DNA of 16,456 nucleotides from Armatimonadota bacterium (GCA_016868955.1 VGFF01000043.1:1-16456); one strand, 5' to 3'; positions 1 to 8,024 are shown, numbered from the stretch's first letter. The notes: generated from the sequence alone by a model not told the origin. Numbers and translations: made by a program.

Positions 1-1636
1 CGGGGCCGTTCGGATCGACTCCCGCCTCCCGCAGCATCATTCGGCCTTCCTGGAGCATCGTCTCGAAGATCGCGCGGATCTCCGACCAGGACACGCGGTC
101 GAGCCGCGTGACGTAGGAGCGGGCGAAGTCGAACGACGCCGCCGTTGTCACGAGGCCCATCGCCGAGGTCGCGCCCGCGCCCGGCGGCACGACGACGCCC
201 TTCATCCGCAGCGCCCGCGCCAGCTCGTAGGCGTGCGCGGGCCCGGCGCCGCCGAACGCGAACAGGTAGAACTTGCGCGGATCCTCGCCGCGCTCGGCGA
301 TGTGGACCTTCATCGCCGACAGCATGTTTTGGTTGACGACCTCGAAGATGCCGCGGGCCGCGTCCGTCATCGACAGCTTCAGCGGCTTCGCGAGCCGCGT
401 CTCGATCGCGCTCCGCGCCGCCGCCAGATCCAGCTTCATCGCGCCGCCGAGGAAGTAGCCGGGATCGAGATATCCGAGGACGACGTTCGCGTCGGTCACA
501 GTCGGCTCGCTGCCGCCGCAGCCGTAGCTCGCCGGGCCGGGCTCGGCGCCGGCGCTCTCCGGTCCGACCTTGAGCAGTCCGAGCGCGTCGACGTGCGCGA
601 TGCTGCCGCCGCCGGCGCCGATCTCGATCAGCTCGATGACCGGCACCTTCACGGGCACGCCGCTGCCCTTCTTGAACCGCTTCACGCGCCCGACTTCCAT
701 CATGTTCGCCTTCGTCGGAAGGTTGTCTTTGACGAGGCCGATCTTCGCGGTCGTGCCGCCCATGTCCAGGGAGATGACGCTGTCCAGCCCCATCGACCGG
801 CTGAAGTGCGCCGCCGCCAGCACGCCGGCGGCCGGCCCTGACTCGACCATCCGGATCGGGAACGCCTTCGCGGTCTCGCCGGTCGTGATGCCGCCGGAGG
901 ACAACATCAGGAACAGCCGCCGCGCGTAGCTTGCCTCGCCGAGGCGCTTCTCCAAGTTGTCGATGTAGTGCCGGGTGATCGGCTGCACATAGGCGTTCGC
1001 GGCCGTCGTGCACATGCGCTCGTACTCGCGGATCTCGGGCGCGACGGCGCTGCTCGTGCTGATGACGGCGCCGTTCAGCGCCTTGCGCAGGACCGCGGCG
1101 GCCCGCTCCTCGTGCGCCGGATTGCGGAACGAGTGCAGGAAGCAGACGCCGATCGCCTCGGCGCCGTCCTTCTTCATCTGCGCCGCGACGGCGGCGAGCT
1201 GCTTCTCGTCCAGCTTCGTCAGGACGTTGCCGTCCTTGTCGAGCCGCTCGCGCACCTCGTAGCGGCGGCGGCGCGGCACGAGCGGCTCCGGCCGCTCCAG
1301 GAAGAGGTCGTAGATGTCGTAGCGGACCTCGGTGCCCATCTCGAGGACGTCGCGGAATCCGTCGGTGACGAGCAGCGCCGTCTTCGCGCCCTTGCGCTCG
1401 ATCAGCGCGTTCGTGATCAGCGTCGTCGCGTGGATCGCGATGCTGACGTCGCAGGCTTGGATGCCGGCGTCGGCGAGCAGCGGCCCGAGGCCGTCCATGA
1501 CCGCTTGCGACGGATCCCGCGGCGTCGTCAGCACCTTGTTGAGCCACGTGCGCCCGGTCCGTTCGTCGACGAGCACGAAGTCCGTGAACGTGCCGCCGAT
1601 GTCGAATCCCAGGCGGTAGTGGGGCATCTCGGGCAT
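1..1636 (-). CDS. hyuA: Hydantoinase/oxoprolinase alpha subunit HyuA (partial, C-terminus cut by window)
   Basis: ATP-dependent cyclic amide hydrolase subunit of the HyuA / 5-oxoprolinase / acetone carboxylase beta family; it binds ATP and works with HyuB to open hydantoin-like or lactam rings in the cytoplasm. I translated 545 residues; the family is usually near 680-700, so roughly the last fifth is missing at the left edge. Visible landmarks are the N-terminal phosphate loop DIGGTFTD (residues 12-19), the second actin-fold phosphate motif DMGGTTAK (291-298), ESGPAAGV (265-272), GAGGGSIA (340-347), AGAEPGPASYG (362-372) and FGGAGPAHA (461-469). Start: ATG at 1636. A GTG at 1648 in the same frame would overlap the HyuB stop as GTGA and has an AGAGG-like site upstream, so it is a real alternative; a later ATG lies at 1627. 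Family assignment is firm, substrate unknown. Confidence 0.93.
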   Translation of the reverse strand, partial: MPEMPHYRLGFDIGGTFTDFVLVDERTGRTWLNKVLTTPRDPSQAVMDGLGPLLADAGIQACDVSIAIHATTLITNALIERKGAKTALLVTDGFRDVLEMGTEVRYDIYDLFLERPEPLVPRRRRYEVRERLDKDGNVLTKLDEKQLAAVAAQMKKDGAEAIGVCFLHSFRNPAHEERAAAVLRKALNGAVISTSSAVAPEIREYERMCTTAANAYVQPITRHYIDNLEKRLGEASYARRLFLMLSSGGITTGETAKAFPIRMVESGPAAGVLAAAHFSRSMGLDSVISLDMGGTTAKIGLVKDNLPTKANMMEVGRVKRFKKGSGVPVKVPVIELIEIGAGGGSIAHVDALGLLKVGPESAGAEPGPASYGCGGSEPTVTDANVVLGYLDPGYFLGGAMKLDLAAARSAIETRLAKPLKLSMTDAARGIFEVVNQNMLSAMKVHIAERGEDPRKFYLFAFGGAGPAHAYELARALRMKGVVVPPGAGATSAMGLVTTAASFDFARSYVTRLDRVSWSEIRAIFETMLQEGRMMLREAGVDPNGP

Positions 1637-1644
1637 GATCCCGA

Positions 1645-3444
1645 TCACCTTCCGTCCTCTCGAGATGTCTTCCTCGATCTGCGGGGCTTGCTCGCCATGC
1701 CTTGCGGAACGGTACCTCTTCGTGGCGCTTCGACTGACGCTCCGGGCGTGCCGCGCGCCGCCGAGGCTTGCGACCGCGACGCGTCGAGATCCGGCTCGGG
1801 CATGCCGTAGCGCACGACGGCCGCCTCGGCCGAGACATAGCCGGCCGCGACGTCGGCGGCAATCGCCGCGCGCGTCCGTTCCAGCGGGGAGCCGAGACCA
1901 GCGCCGCCGGGCATCCGCAACTCGACGAGGTCCCCGTCGACGAGCGTCATCGTCACCCACGGCGCGGTCTCGCCATTGCGCAGCAGCGCGCCGGCCTGGC
2001 CGTGATCGCCGCCGAGCAGGCCGCGGGCCGGGTGTCGCACCTTGTCGGGGCGGACGAAGAACTTCACGGGACGCGCGACTTGCGCGCGGAACCGGATGCG
2101 CTGGCCGAGGCCGCCGCGGAATCGACCGGCGCCGCCGGAATCGGGCAGCAGCTCGCGGCACTCGATGACCATCGGCGCCGTGTTCTCGAAGATCTCGGCC
2201 GGCGTGATCGTGCCGTTGTACGGGAACGCGATCGTCGGCAGGCCGTCCTGGCCCCAGACCGCGCCCTTGCCGCCGTTGGGCAGCATGTGCGCGCGGTACG
2301 GCAGACCGTCGGCGTCCTCGCCGAACGCGACGAGCGTCCAGAACGATCCGCTGCCCGCTTGCACGCGCTCCGGCATGACGCCGGCGAGCGCCTCGTAGAT
2401 CGCCATGTGGATGTGGAACGACATCTTCGAGCGCGATCGCACCGCGCGCGGGTAGCCCGTGTTGAAGATGCTGCCTTCGGGCGCGATGGCGCGCAGCGGC
2501 CGCGTCAGCCCTTCGTTGTTCGGAAGGTCGGGCAGCAGGCTGCACTTGAACGGGTAGTACGTGTCGGAGAACGTGCAGTTCAAGACGCAGTTGATCGACG
2601 TGTCCTCGCGCTCCGGCGACGAACCTGTGTAGTCGACCTCGGCGAACCCGTCCCGGATGCGCACCGTCGCCTCGACGCGGCAGGCTTCCTTGTAGCCATC
2701 GACGTCGAACGCGGCGTGGTAGTCGCCTTTCGGGATGCGGCGAATCGCGTCTCGCATCGCCGCTTCCGAACGCGCGAGGATGACGTCCGCGAGCTCGTCC
2801 AGGTCGTCCATGCCGTAGTCGTCGAGGAACTCCGTCAGGCGCGCCGCCCCCAGCCGCTCGGCTCCGACGATCGCGCGGACGTCGCCGATCACCATGTCCG
2901 GCACGCGCACGTTTGCCGCGAGGATCTCGAACAGGAGATCATCTTCGCGGCCGGCACGGTGCAGGAACGCCGGCGGGATACGCAGACCCTCCTCGTGCAA
3001 ATCCTTGTCCTCGAAGTAGTCGATGCGGCCGCCGATGTCGGAGATGTGCGCCACACAGCCCATGAACGCGACGACCTTGCCGCGGTGGAAGACGGGCGTG
3101 CAGATCGTCAAATCCGGCAGGTGGCCGGACGCGAGCCAAGGGTCGTTCGTGATCAACACGTCGCCGGGTCGCAGCGTCTCCGCCGGATGGCGCCGCAGGA
3201 AGTGCTTGCACGTGATCGGCAGCGTGATCGTGAACGCCGGCGTCGACAGCTGCGACTGCGCCAGCGATCGGCCGTGGCGGTCGACGAGGATAACCGCGAA
3301 GTCGCGGCTTTCACCGACGATCGTCGAGAACGACGTGCGCACGACCGCGGCGTCCAGCTCATCCATGATCGTGACGAGCCGCCGCCAGCGGATCTCTAGG
3401 TCGATCGGGTTCAGCGCGATGGTTGTGCGCTTCGCGACGTTCAA
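1645..3444 (-). CDS. hyuB: Hydantoinase/oxoprolinase beta subunit HyuB
   Basis: Partner of HyuA, family of N-methylhydantoinase B / 5-oxoprolinase C-terminal half / acetone carboxylase alpha. 599 residues. Family motifs seen: VVRTSFSTIVGESRDFAVIL region (34-53), NDPWLASGHLPD (100-111), AHISDIGG (132-139), a Gly-rich GGAGRFRGGLGQ segment in the last third, and the typical ending PGGAGLGSPLER followed by a GYVSAEAA..YG segment. The start is TTG at 3444, because no in-frame ATG or GTG gives a full N-terminal domain; the ribosome site is weak (GGGGA/GATGAG upstream). It begins 7 bases after the amidohydrolase C stop and its TGA lies 8 bases before the chosen HyuA ATG, so translation is probably coupled. 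About 54 residues after the usual family end form a Ser/Arg/Pro-rich tail with no recognisable domain. Hydantoin, N-methylhydantoin, oxoproline and lactams are all possible substrate classes. Confidence 0.93.
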   Translation of the reverse strand: MNVAKRTTIALNPIDLEIRWRRLVTIMDELDAAVVRTSFSTIVGESRDFAVILVDRHGRSLAQSQLSTPAFTITLPITCKHFLRRHPAETLRPGDVLITNDPWLASGHLPDLTICTPVFHRGKVVAFMGCVAHISDIGGRIDYFEDKDLHEEGLRIPPAFLHRAGREDDLLFEILAANVRVPDMVIGDVRAIVGAERLGAARLTEFLDDYGMDDLDELADVILARSEAAMRDAIRRIPKGDYHAAFDVDGYKEACRVEATVRIRDGFAEVDYTGSSPEREDTSINCVLNCTFSDTYYPFKCSLLPDLPNNEGLTRPLRAIAPEGSIFNTGYPRAVRSRSKMSFHIHMAIYEALAGVMPERVQAGSGSFWTLVAFGEDADGLPYRAHMLPNGGKGAVWGQDGLPTIAFPYNGTITPAEIFENTAPMVIECRELLPDSGGAGRFRGGLGQRIRFRAQVARPVKFFVRPDKVRHPARGLLGGDHGQAGALLRNGETAPWVTMTLVDGDLVELRMPGGAGLGSPLERTRAAIAADVAAGYVSAEAAVVRYGMPEPDLDASRSQASAARGTPGASVEAPRRGTVPQGMASKPRRSRKTSREDGR

Positions 3445-3451
3445 ACGAAGC

Positions 3452-4186
3452 TCATCCCCGGGAAAGCCCGAACAAGGCTGCGGCGGTGCCGCCGAGCACC
3501 ATCGCGCGATCGCCGTCCGACAGCGGCGCGGCCTCGACGACGGCGCGCCGGCTGTACGGATGGTGCGTCGGAGCGTTCGATCCGAACAAGACGCGGCTGG
3601 CCCCGTAGCGCCGAACGGCGCGGGCCGGACCTTGGTGACTACCTTCGTCGTGCACGTCGAGGTAGACGTTCCCGTGCGCGCGCGCCGCGAAGCCGAGCGC
3701 CGGGATCGTCGAGCGCACCACGATCGGCACGGTCGCGAACGCCGGCGCGACGGCGTCGAGCTGCTCGGCTAGGCTCAGCGAGATCCGCGACAACGGGTGA
3801 TCGCTGTGCAGGAACACCGGCACGCCCGCCGTCGCGGTCGCTTCGAAGACGGCCTGCGTCTCCTTGCGTCGCAGGTTGATCGCGTTCGCCTCGACGTCGA
3901 GGAGCACGCCGCGGCAGGCATACATCCGAAGGTCGCGGGTGATCGCGGCAGGGGCGGCGCCGAGCCAGGGATTCACGAGTAGCAGGCCGATGAACCGATC
4001 GGGGTGCACCGCCACCGCGTCGGCGATCACGCGCCGCTGCGCCACGATGTCGACCGGGCGCGCGAACGGCTGGATCACGGCCCAGTCTACGCCGGCACGA
4101 TCCATCCGCGCGAGCAGCTGAGCAACCGACTGCGCCTTCTCGTATACGGGATCTTCCCCGAGGTGCGCGTGACAATCGACGATCAT
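3452..4186 (-). CDS. Amidohydrolase-2 family protein C, with altered metal site
   Basis: 244-residue TIM-barrel protein of the amidohydrolase-2 family (PF04909 type: ACMSD, resorcylate decarboxylase, pyrone-dicarboxylate lactonase and many unknown hydrolases). The N-terminal metal motif DCHAH is intact (H6, H8) and H127 (VFLHSDHP) is present. However, the later His found in both neighbouring paralogues is R158 here (PIVVRST), and the normally invariant barrel-end Asp is N204 (FGSNAPTHH). The family ending LGGTAAALFGL is kept, so the fold is complete, but metal binding or catalysis may be lost or changed. ATG start at 4186 overlaps the stop of amidohydrolase B as ATGA, implying coupled synthesis; HyuB follows 7 bases after its stop. 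No signal peptide, so cytoplasmic. Actual reaction unknown. Confidence 0.88.
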   Translation of the reverse strand: MIVDCHAHLGEDPVYEKAQSVAQLLARMDRAGVDWAVIQPFARPVDIVAQRRVIADAVAVHPDRFIGLLLVNPWLGAAPAAITRDLRMYACRGVLLDVEANAINLRRKETQAVFEATATAGVPVFLHSDHPLSRISLSLAEQLDAVAPAFATVPIVVRSTIPALGFAARAHGNVYLDVHDEGSHQGPARAVRRYGASRVLFGSNAPTHHPYSRRAVVEAAPLSDGDRAMVLGGTAAALFGLSRG

Positions 4187-4950
4187 CGCGGCGCCTCGAT
4201 CCGAAATACGCGCGCCGCGTTGCCGCCGAGGATCATCGCCTTGTCGACATCGCTCGCCTCGAGAACCTCGATCTTCGCGAGCGCGGGTCGAAACGCGAAG
4301 AACGGCCAGTCGCTGCCGAACATCACGCGCTCGGCGCCGCAGCGGTCGACCGCCATCTGCAGGATCGAATCGGACGGCGTGCCGGAGGTGTCAAGCCACA
4401 GGTTGTCGTGCGCCTCAGCGACGCGCACGCTGTCCGGCGTCACCTTTCCCGACATGTGCACCATGACGAACGGTTGTCCCGGAAACGCGGCCGCGAGCCG
4501 GCCGAGCTGATACGGGTGGCAGCGCGGATCGAGGTTGTCGGTGTGGACGAGCAGCGGCCGCCCGAACGCCGCGCACAACGCCGCCAGCGCGCGCATCGGC
4601 GGGCAGTCGATCGGGAATCCGCCCCACGGCCAGACCTTCACGCCAACCATGCCGGCGGTCAAGCAACGCCGCGCCTCGTCGAGCGCGGCCGTGCCCGTGA
4701 TCGGATTGACCATGCACACGGGAATCAGACGCCGCGTCGAAGTGGCGTGCGCCTCGAGAATGTAGTCATTGGAATCGCGCATTACGTCGACGGAGACCTG
4801 GCCGCCGGTCGACGTCCCTTGAATCAGCGAGACGTCGATGCCGTGCCGGTCCATGTCCGCGAGCAAGGTTTGGGGGTCCGACGGCGGGCAATCCTCGACG
4901 AGGACGTACGGGAACCGCCCCTCCATGTGCACGAGATCGTCGATGATCAA
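4183..4950 (-). CDS. Amidohydrolase-2 family protein B, lacking first His of HxH
   Basis: 255-residue amidohydrolase-2 family TIM-barrel protein, paralogue of A and C (all share an LL..MDR.G(V/I)D segment near residue 30). Later ligands are present: H136 (LLVHTDN), H165 (VMVHMSG) and D214 (FGSDWPF), and the family ending LGGNAARVF is clear. The N-terminal HxH is broken: the sequence reads IIDDLVHM, so the first His is L6 while the second His (H8) remains. Start is TTG at 4950, preceded by GGAGG with 7 bases spacing and overlapping the ATPase F stop as TTGA. A longer reading up to 5106 exists, but that part only shadows the ATPase C-terminus. The stop overlaps the ATG of protein C by 4 bases. 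Substrate unknown; with C it may form a pair (inference). Confidence 0.87.
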   Translation of the reverse strand: MIIDDLVHMEGRFPYVLVEDCPPSDPQTLLADMDRHGIDVSLIQGTSTGGQVSVDVMRDSNDYILEAHATSTRRLIPVCMVNPITGTAALDEARRCLTAGMVGVKVWPWGGFPIDCPPMRALAALCAAFGRPLLVHTDNLDPRCHPYQLGRLAAAFPGQPFVMVHMSGKVTPDSVRVAEAHDNLWLDTSGTPSDSILQMAVDRCGAERVMFGSDWPFFAFRPALAKIEVLEASDVDKAMILGGNAARVFRIEAPR

Positions 4951-6026
4951 CCTCTGCCCTCCGTGCCGGGGCCCATCCCGTCGGGGCGCGCGGCGAGACC
5001 GTGCGCGAACACGTCGGCCGCGAAGTGGCACGCCGACCGATGTTCGTCGCCGACCGATCTGCGCGGCGGTACCTCCGCCGCGCAGATCGGCTGCGCGAGC
5101 GGGCACCGCGTGTGGAACCGGCAGCCCGGCGGGGTCGCCTTCTGCGCCACCGCCTCGCCCGGAAGCCGCACGCGGGGCCGTCCGGCGCCGCGGCGCATGC
5201 GCGGCACGGCCGCGAGAAGCGCCCGCGTGTACGGGTGCGCCGGGCGGGCCAGCACCGCGTCGATCGGGCCTTCCTCGACGACGGCGCCGAGGTACATGAC
5301 GACGACGCGATCGGCCATGTAACGCGCAGCCGCGAGATCGTGCGTGATGAACACCATCGTCAGGCCACGCGCCTCGCGCAGGTCGCGCATGAGGTTCATG
5401 ATCCCGGAACGGATCGAGGCGTCGAGCATCGACACCGGCTCGTCAGCGATGATCACGCGCGGCTCCAGCACCATCGCGCGCGCGATCGCGACGCGCTGGC
5501 GCTGCCCGCCGGACAGCTCGTGCGGCAGGCGGTCGGAGAAATCGGCCGCCGGCTGCAGGCCGACGACGCCGAGCATCTCGAGCACGCGATCGCGCCGCTC
5601 GCGCGGGCCGCCGACGCTGTGGATCTGCAACGGCTCGGCGACCGCGCCGCCGACGGACAGGCGGGGGTCGAGCGATTCGTACGGATTCTGGAAGATCATC
5701 TGGACGTCGCGCCGATAGACGCGCGCCGCCGTCGAGGTCAGCGACCCGACGGCCTGGTCGCGATAGAGCACCGCGCCGTCGGTCGGCGCCTCCAGACCGC
5801 ACAACAAGCGCCCGAACGTCGACTTGCCGCAGCCGCTCTCGCCGACGAGCGCAAGGATCTCGCCTTCGCGCAGCGCGACGTCGACGCCGTCGACTGCGGT
5901 GACGGCGTCGACGTGCCCGGAGACGAGCTGCGAGAGCAACCCCTGCCGCAGGCGATAGACCTTGCGCACGCGATCGGCGCGCAAGACGGAAGCGATCGCC
6001 GGCCCGTTCGGCGCGGCCGCGCTCAC
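4947..6026 (-). CDS. Dipeptide/oligopeptide ABC transporter ATP-binding protein (DppF/OppF type)
   Basis: 359-residue ATPase that powers the importer at the inner membrane with the ATPase half of the fusion protein. Seen: Walker A GESGCGKS (62-69), Q-loop Q113, signature LSGGQ (171-175), Walker B VIIADE (191-196), H-loop H229, and the oligopeptide-transporter C-terminal extension starting at HPYTRALL. Four cysteines in that extension (C302, C308, C315, C333) match the conserved quartet of this family, for which an iron-sulfur cluster has been reported in related transporters. The D-loop context reads SMLDASIR rather than the common SALD. Start is GTG at 6026, with GAGGAGG 7 bases upstream and a GTGA overlap with the fusion gene; the open frame continues to 6929 but that part is a shadow of the upstream gene. 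A perfect 16-bp inverted repeat lies inside its 3' portion (5054-5090). Confidence 0.95.
   Translation of the reverse strand: MSAAAPNGPAIASVLRADRVRKVYRLRQGLLSQLVSGHVDAVTAVDGVDVALREGEILALVGESGCGKSTFGRLLCGLEAPTDGAVLYRDQAVGSLTSTAARVYRRDVQMIFQNPYESLDPRLSVGGAVAEPLQIHSVGGPRERRDRVLEMLGVVGLQPAADFSDRLPHELSGGQRQRVAIARAMVLEPRVIIADEPVSMLDASIRSGIMNLMRDLREARGLTMVFITHDLAAARYMADRVVVMYLGAVVEEGPIDAVLARPAHPYTRALLAAVPRMRRGAGRPRVRLPGEAVAQKATPPGCRFHTRCPLAQPICAAEVPPRRSVGDEHRSACHFAADVFAHGLAARPDGMGPGTEGRG
4958..4962 (-). promoter_or_regulatory. Ribosome binding site deciding the TTG start of amidohydrolase B
   Basis: GGAGG lies 7 bases before the TTG at 4950, which overlaps the ATPase F stop as TTGA. It supports a rare TTG start immediately before the conserved IID motif, instead of the ATG-like extension to 5106. 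Confidence 0.8.
5054..5090. repeat. Perfect 16-bp inverted repeat with 5-base loop inside ATPase F gene
   Basis: Arms 5054-5069 (CCGATCTGCGCGGCGG) and 5075-5090 are exact reverse complements, separated by TACCT. The repeat lies in the codons between the third and fourth cysteines of the C-terminal extension, about 105 bases before the stop. The protein has normal family spacing there, so it is not an inserted segment. No T-run follows in the transcript, so it is not a classical terminator. Confidence 0.9.
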
Positions 6027-8020
6027 GCGCGCGCCTCCTCGCCCGTGCTGGCGCCGATCGTCAGCACGCGTTGATCGAGCGCGAAGTGGCACCGCGACAA
6101 GTGTCCAGGGCGCACGGGGATCATCGGCGGTGCCTCGCGCCGGCATTTGTCCTCGACGAGCGGGCAGCGGCCGGAGAAGCGGCAGCCGACCGGCTCCTGT
6201 CGCAGGTCGAACGGCACGCCGGGCAGACTCAGCAGCCGTTCGCGCGGCCGGTCGAGATCGGGCACGGAGTGCATGAGCGCGCGCGTGTACGGGTGGCGCG
6301 CGTCGGCGAAGATCGTCGCCACGTCGGCCTCCTCGACGATCTGCCCGGCGTAGACGACGGCGACGCGGTCGCACGTCTCGGCCATGACGCCCATATCGTG
6401 CGAGACGAGGATCATCGCGATGCCGAGCCGCTTGCGCAGCGCCTCCATCTCGGCGAGGATCTGATCCTGCACGAGCACGTCCAGCGCCGTCACCGGCTCG
6501 TCGGCGATGAGCAGCGTGGGCTCCAGCAAGAGGCTGAGCGCGACGATCGCGCGCTGCCGCATTCCGCCGGACATCTCGTGCGGGTACGAGGACATGCGGC
6601 CGCGGTCGATGCCGACGAGATCGAACAACGCCTCGACGCGGGCGCGCGCTTCCGCCGGCGTCGCGTCCGGACGGTGCAGCCGATAGGCCCGCGTCATCTG
6701 GTCGCCGACGCGCTGGACCGGATTGAGCGCGTTCATCGCGCTCTGGAAGATCATCGCCATGCGTTCCCAGCGCACCTTGCGGAACGACGCCTCGGAGCGC
6801 GCCAGCATCTCCTCGCCCTCGAACCGCACCGATCCGCCAAGGATCTCGCCGTTCGCCGGCAGCAGGCGCAGCAGCGTGTAGCCGATGCTCGTCTTGCCGC
6901 ATCCGGACTCGCCGACGAGGCCGTAGCACTCGCCCTTGCGCACCTGGAATGAGACGCCGTCGACCGCGCGTACCGATCCCTGCTCGAGGCGGTAGTACAT
7001 CTTGAGGTCTCGCACGTCGAGCAGCGCCGGTGCGTCACCATCCGCTGGCAGCGAGCCGTCGCACGCGGCCGCCGCCGCGGCCGTCGTGGCCGCGCTCCCC
7101 GCCAGCGGCGGCGCGACGACCCAACCGGCGCCGCGCCCCGTGCCCTCCCGCACCTGCGGGCTGAGGAACCGGTTCAAGGCGTCGCCGACCATGTTGAACG
7201 CCCAGACGGTGACGAGCATCGTCAGCCCCGGGAAGATGCTCAGCCACGGCGCGAGGCTGAGTTGCCGCTGCCCTTCGAGGATCATGCGGCCCCAGCTCGT
7301 CGTGTTCGCGTCACCGAGACCGAGGAAGCTCAATCCCGCTTCCGTCAGGATCGCGGTGCTCATCAGCAACGTGCCGTTCGTGACGACCGGCGGCAGACCG
7401 TTCGGCACGATGTGCCGGAACAACACGGCGAGGTGCCCGGCGCCGGCGGCGCGCGCGGCCTGCACGAACGCGCGCGGCTTCAACGTCAGGACCTGAGAGC
7501 GCATGATGCGCGCCGACCGCGGCCACGTCGTCAGACCGATGACGATCATCACGAACACGACGCTCGTCCCGAACAGCGAGACGATGACGATGACGAGGAA
7601 GAACGCCGGCACGAGCAGGAAGATGTCGAAGATCCGCGAGAAAACGTCGTCCCAAGCGCCGCCGTAATACGCCGGGATCGACCCGAGCACGACGCCGAGC
7701 GCCGTCGAGATGCCCGCCGAGACGAGCGCCACTGACAAGCCCAGGCGCGCGCCCCAGACCACGCGGGTCATCAGGTCGCGGCCGAGATTGTCCGTGCCCA
7801 TCGGATACGTCCAGGACGGCGTCTGGTAGGGATCGGAGACGAACTCGCCCGGCGGGGCCAGCGGTAGCATCGGCACCGCCAGGGCCACGGCGCAGATCGC
7901 CAAGAGCAGCACCGTGCCGATCGCCGACGTTGGCCGCGCGAGGATCGCGTCGAGGAACCGGCGCCACGCGCTCGCGCTCCGCCGCGACCGCGGCGCCGCG
8001 ACAGTCGCCGCTACCGCCAC
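6023..8020 (-). CDS. Fused Dpp/Opp-type ABC permease (C type) and ATP-binding protein (D type)
   Basis: 665-residue fusion of two normally separate importer subunits. Residues about 1-290 are a DppC-type permease: first membrane segment near 31-52, the periplasmic MGTDNLGRD motif (74-82), several more membrane segments, and the EAA-type coupling loop around 188-212 (AARAAGAG...PNGLPPV). Residues about 291-330 are an Ala/Gly-rich linker. From about 331 it is a DppD-type ATPase: Walker A GESGCGKT (370-377), Q426, signature MSGGM (483-487), Walker B LLIADE (503-508), H541, and the C-terminal extension with cysteines C613, C619, C626 and C644. Both halves look complete. Start is GTG at 8020, 4 bases after the permease B stop. 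Permease/ATPase fusions are known in this transporter family but are a minority form; a sequencing error joining two genes is unlikely because the linker reads open without distortion. Confidence 0.93.
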   Translation of the reverse strand: MAVAATVAAPRSRRSASAWRRFLDAILARPTSAIGTVLLLAICAVALAVPMLPLAPPGEFVSDPYQTPSWTYPMGTDNLGRDLMTRVVWGARLGLSVALVSAGISTALGVVLGSIPAYYGGAWDDVFSRIFDIFLLVPAFFLVIVIVSLFGTSVVFVMIVIGLTTWPRSARIMRSQVLTLKPRAFVQAARAAGAGHLAVLFRHIVPNGLPPVVTNGTLLMSTAILTEAGLSFLGLGDANTTSWGRMILEGQRQLSLAPWLSIFPGLTMLVTVWAFNMVGDALNRFLSPQVREGTGRGAGWVVAPPLAGSAATTAAAAAACDGSLPADGDAPALLDVRDLKMYYRLEQGSVRAVDGVSFQVRKGECYGLVGESGCGKTSIGYTLLRLLPANGEILGGSVRFEGEEMLARSEASFRKVRWERMAMIFQSAMNALNPVQRVGDQMTRAYRLHRPDATPAEARARVEALFDLVGIDRGRMSSYPHEMSGGMRQRAIVALSLLLEPTLLIADEPVTALDVLVQDQILAEMEALRKRLGIAMILVSHDMGVMAETCDRVAVVYAGQIVEEADVATIFADARHPYTRALMHSVPDLDRPRERLLSLPGVPFDLRQEPVGCRFSGRCPLVEDKCRREAPPMIPVRPGHLSRCHFALDQRVLTIGASTGEEARA
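6034..6040 (-). promoter_or_regulatory. Ribosome binding site deciding the GTG start of ATPase F
   Basis: The minus strand reads GAGGAGG with 7 bases to the GTG at 6026, which overlaps the fusion gene's TGA as GTGA. This fixes the start inside a much longer open frame (to 6929) whose upstream part shadows the fusion gene. Confidence 0.85.
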
Positions 8021-8024
8021 GCGA

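Noticed and set aside
1768..3399. Plus-strand open frame of 543 codons opposite HyuB
   Set aside because: It lies wholly opposite a gene with clear family motifs, is rich in Arg/Ala/Asp/Val as expected from antisense of GC-rich codons, and shows no domain.
4951..5106. N-terminal extension of amidohydrolase B that would add a basic region
   Set aside because: It is a shadow of the ATPase F C-terminus and includes the 16-bp repeat; TTG at 4950 has GGAGG at good spacing and starts at the conserved motif.
6027..6929. N-terminal extension of ATPase F
   Set aside because: The extra 301 codons are Arg/Ala-rich shadow of the fusion gene; a GTG with an ideal ribosome site at 6026 gives a normal-length ATPase.
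7040..7110. GC-rich repeat-like stretch in the fusion linker
   Set aside because: Explained by the Ala/Gly-rich linker codons; no regular unit or flanking duplication seen.
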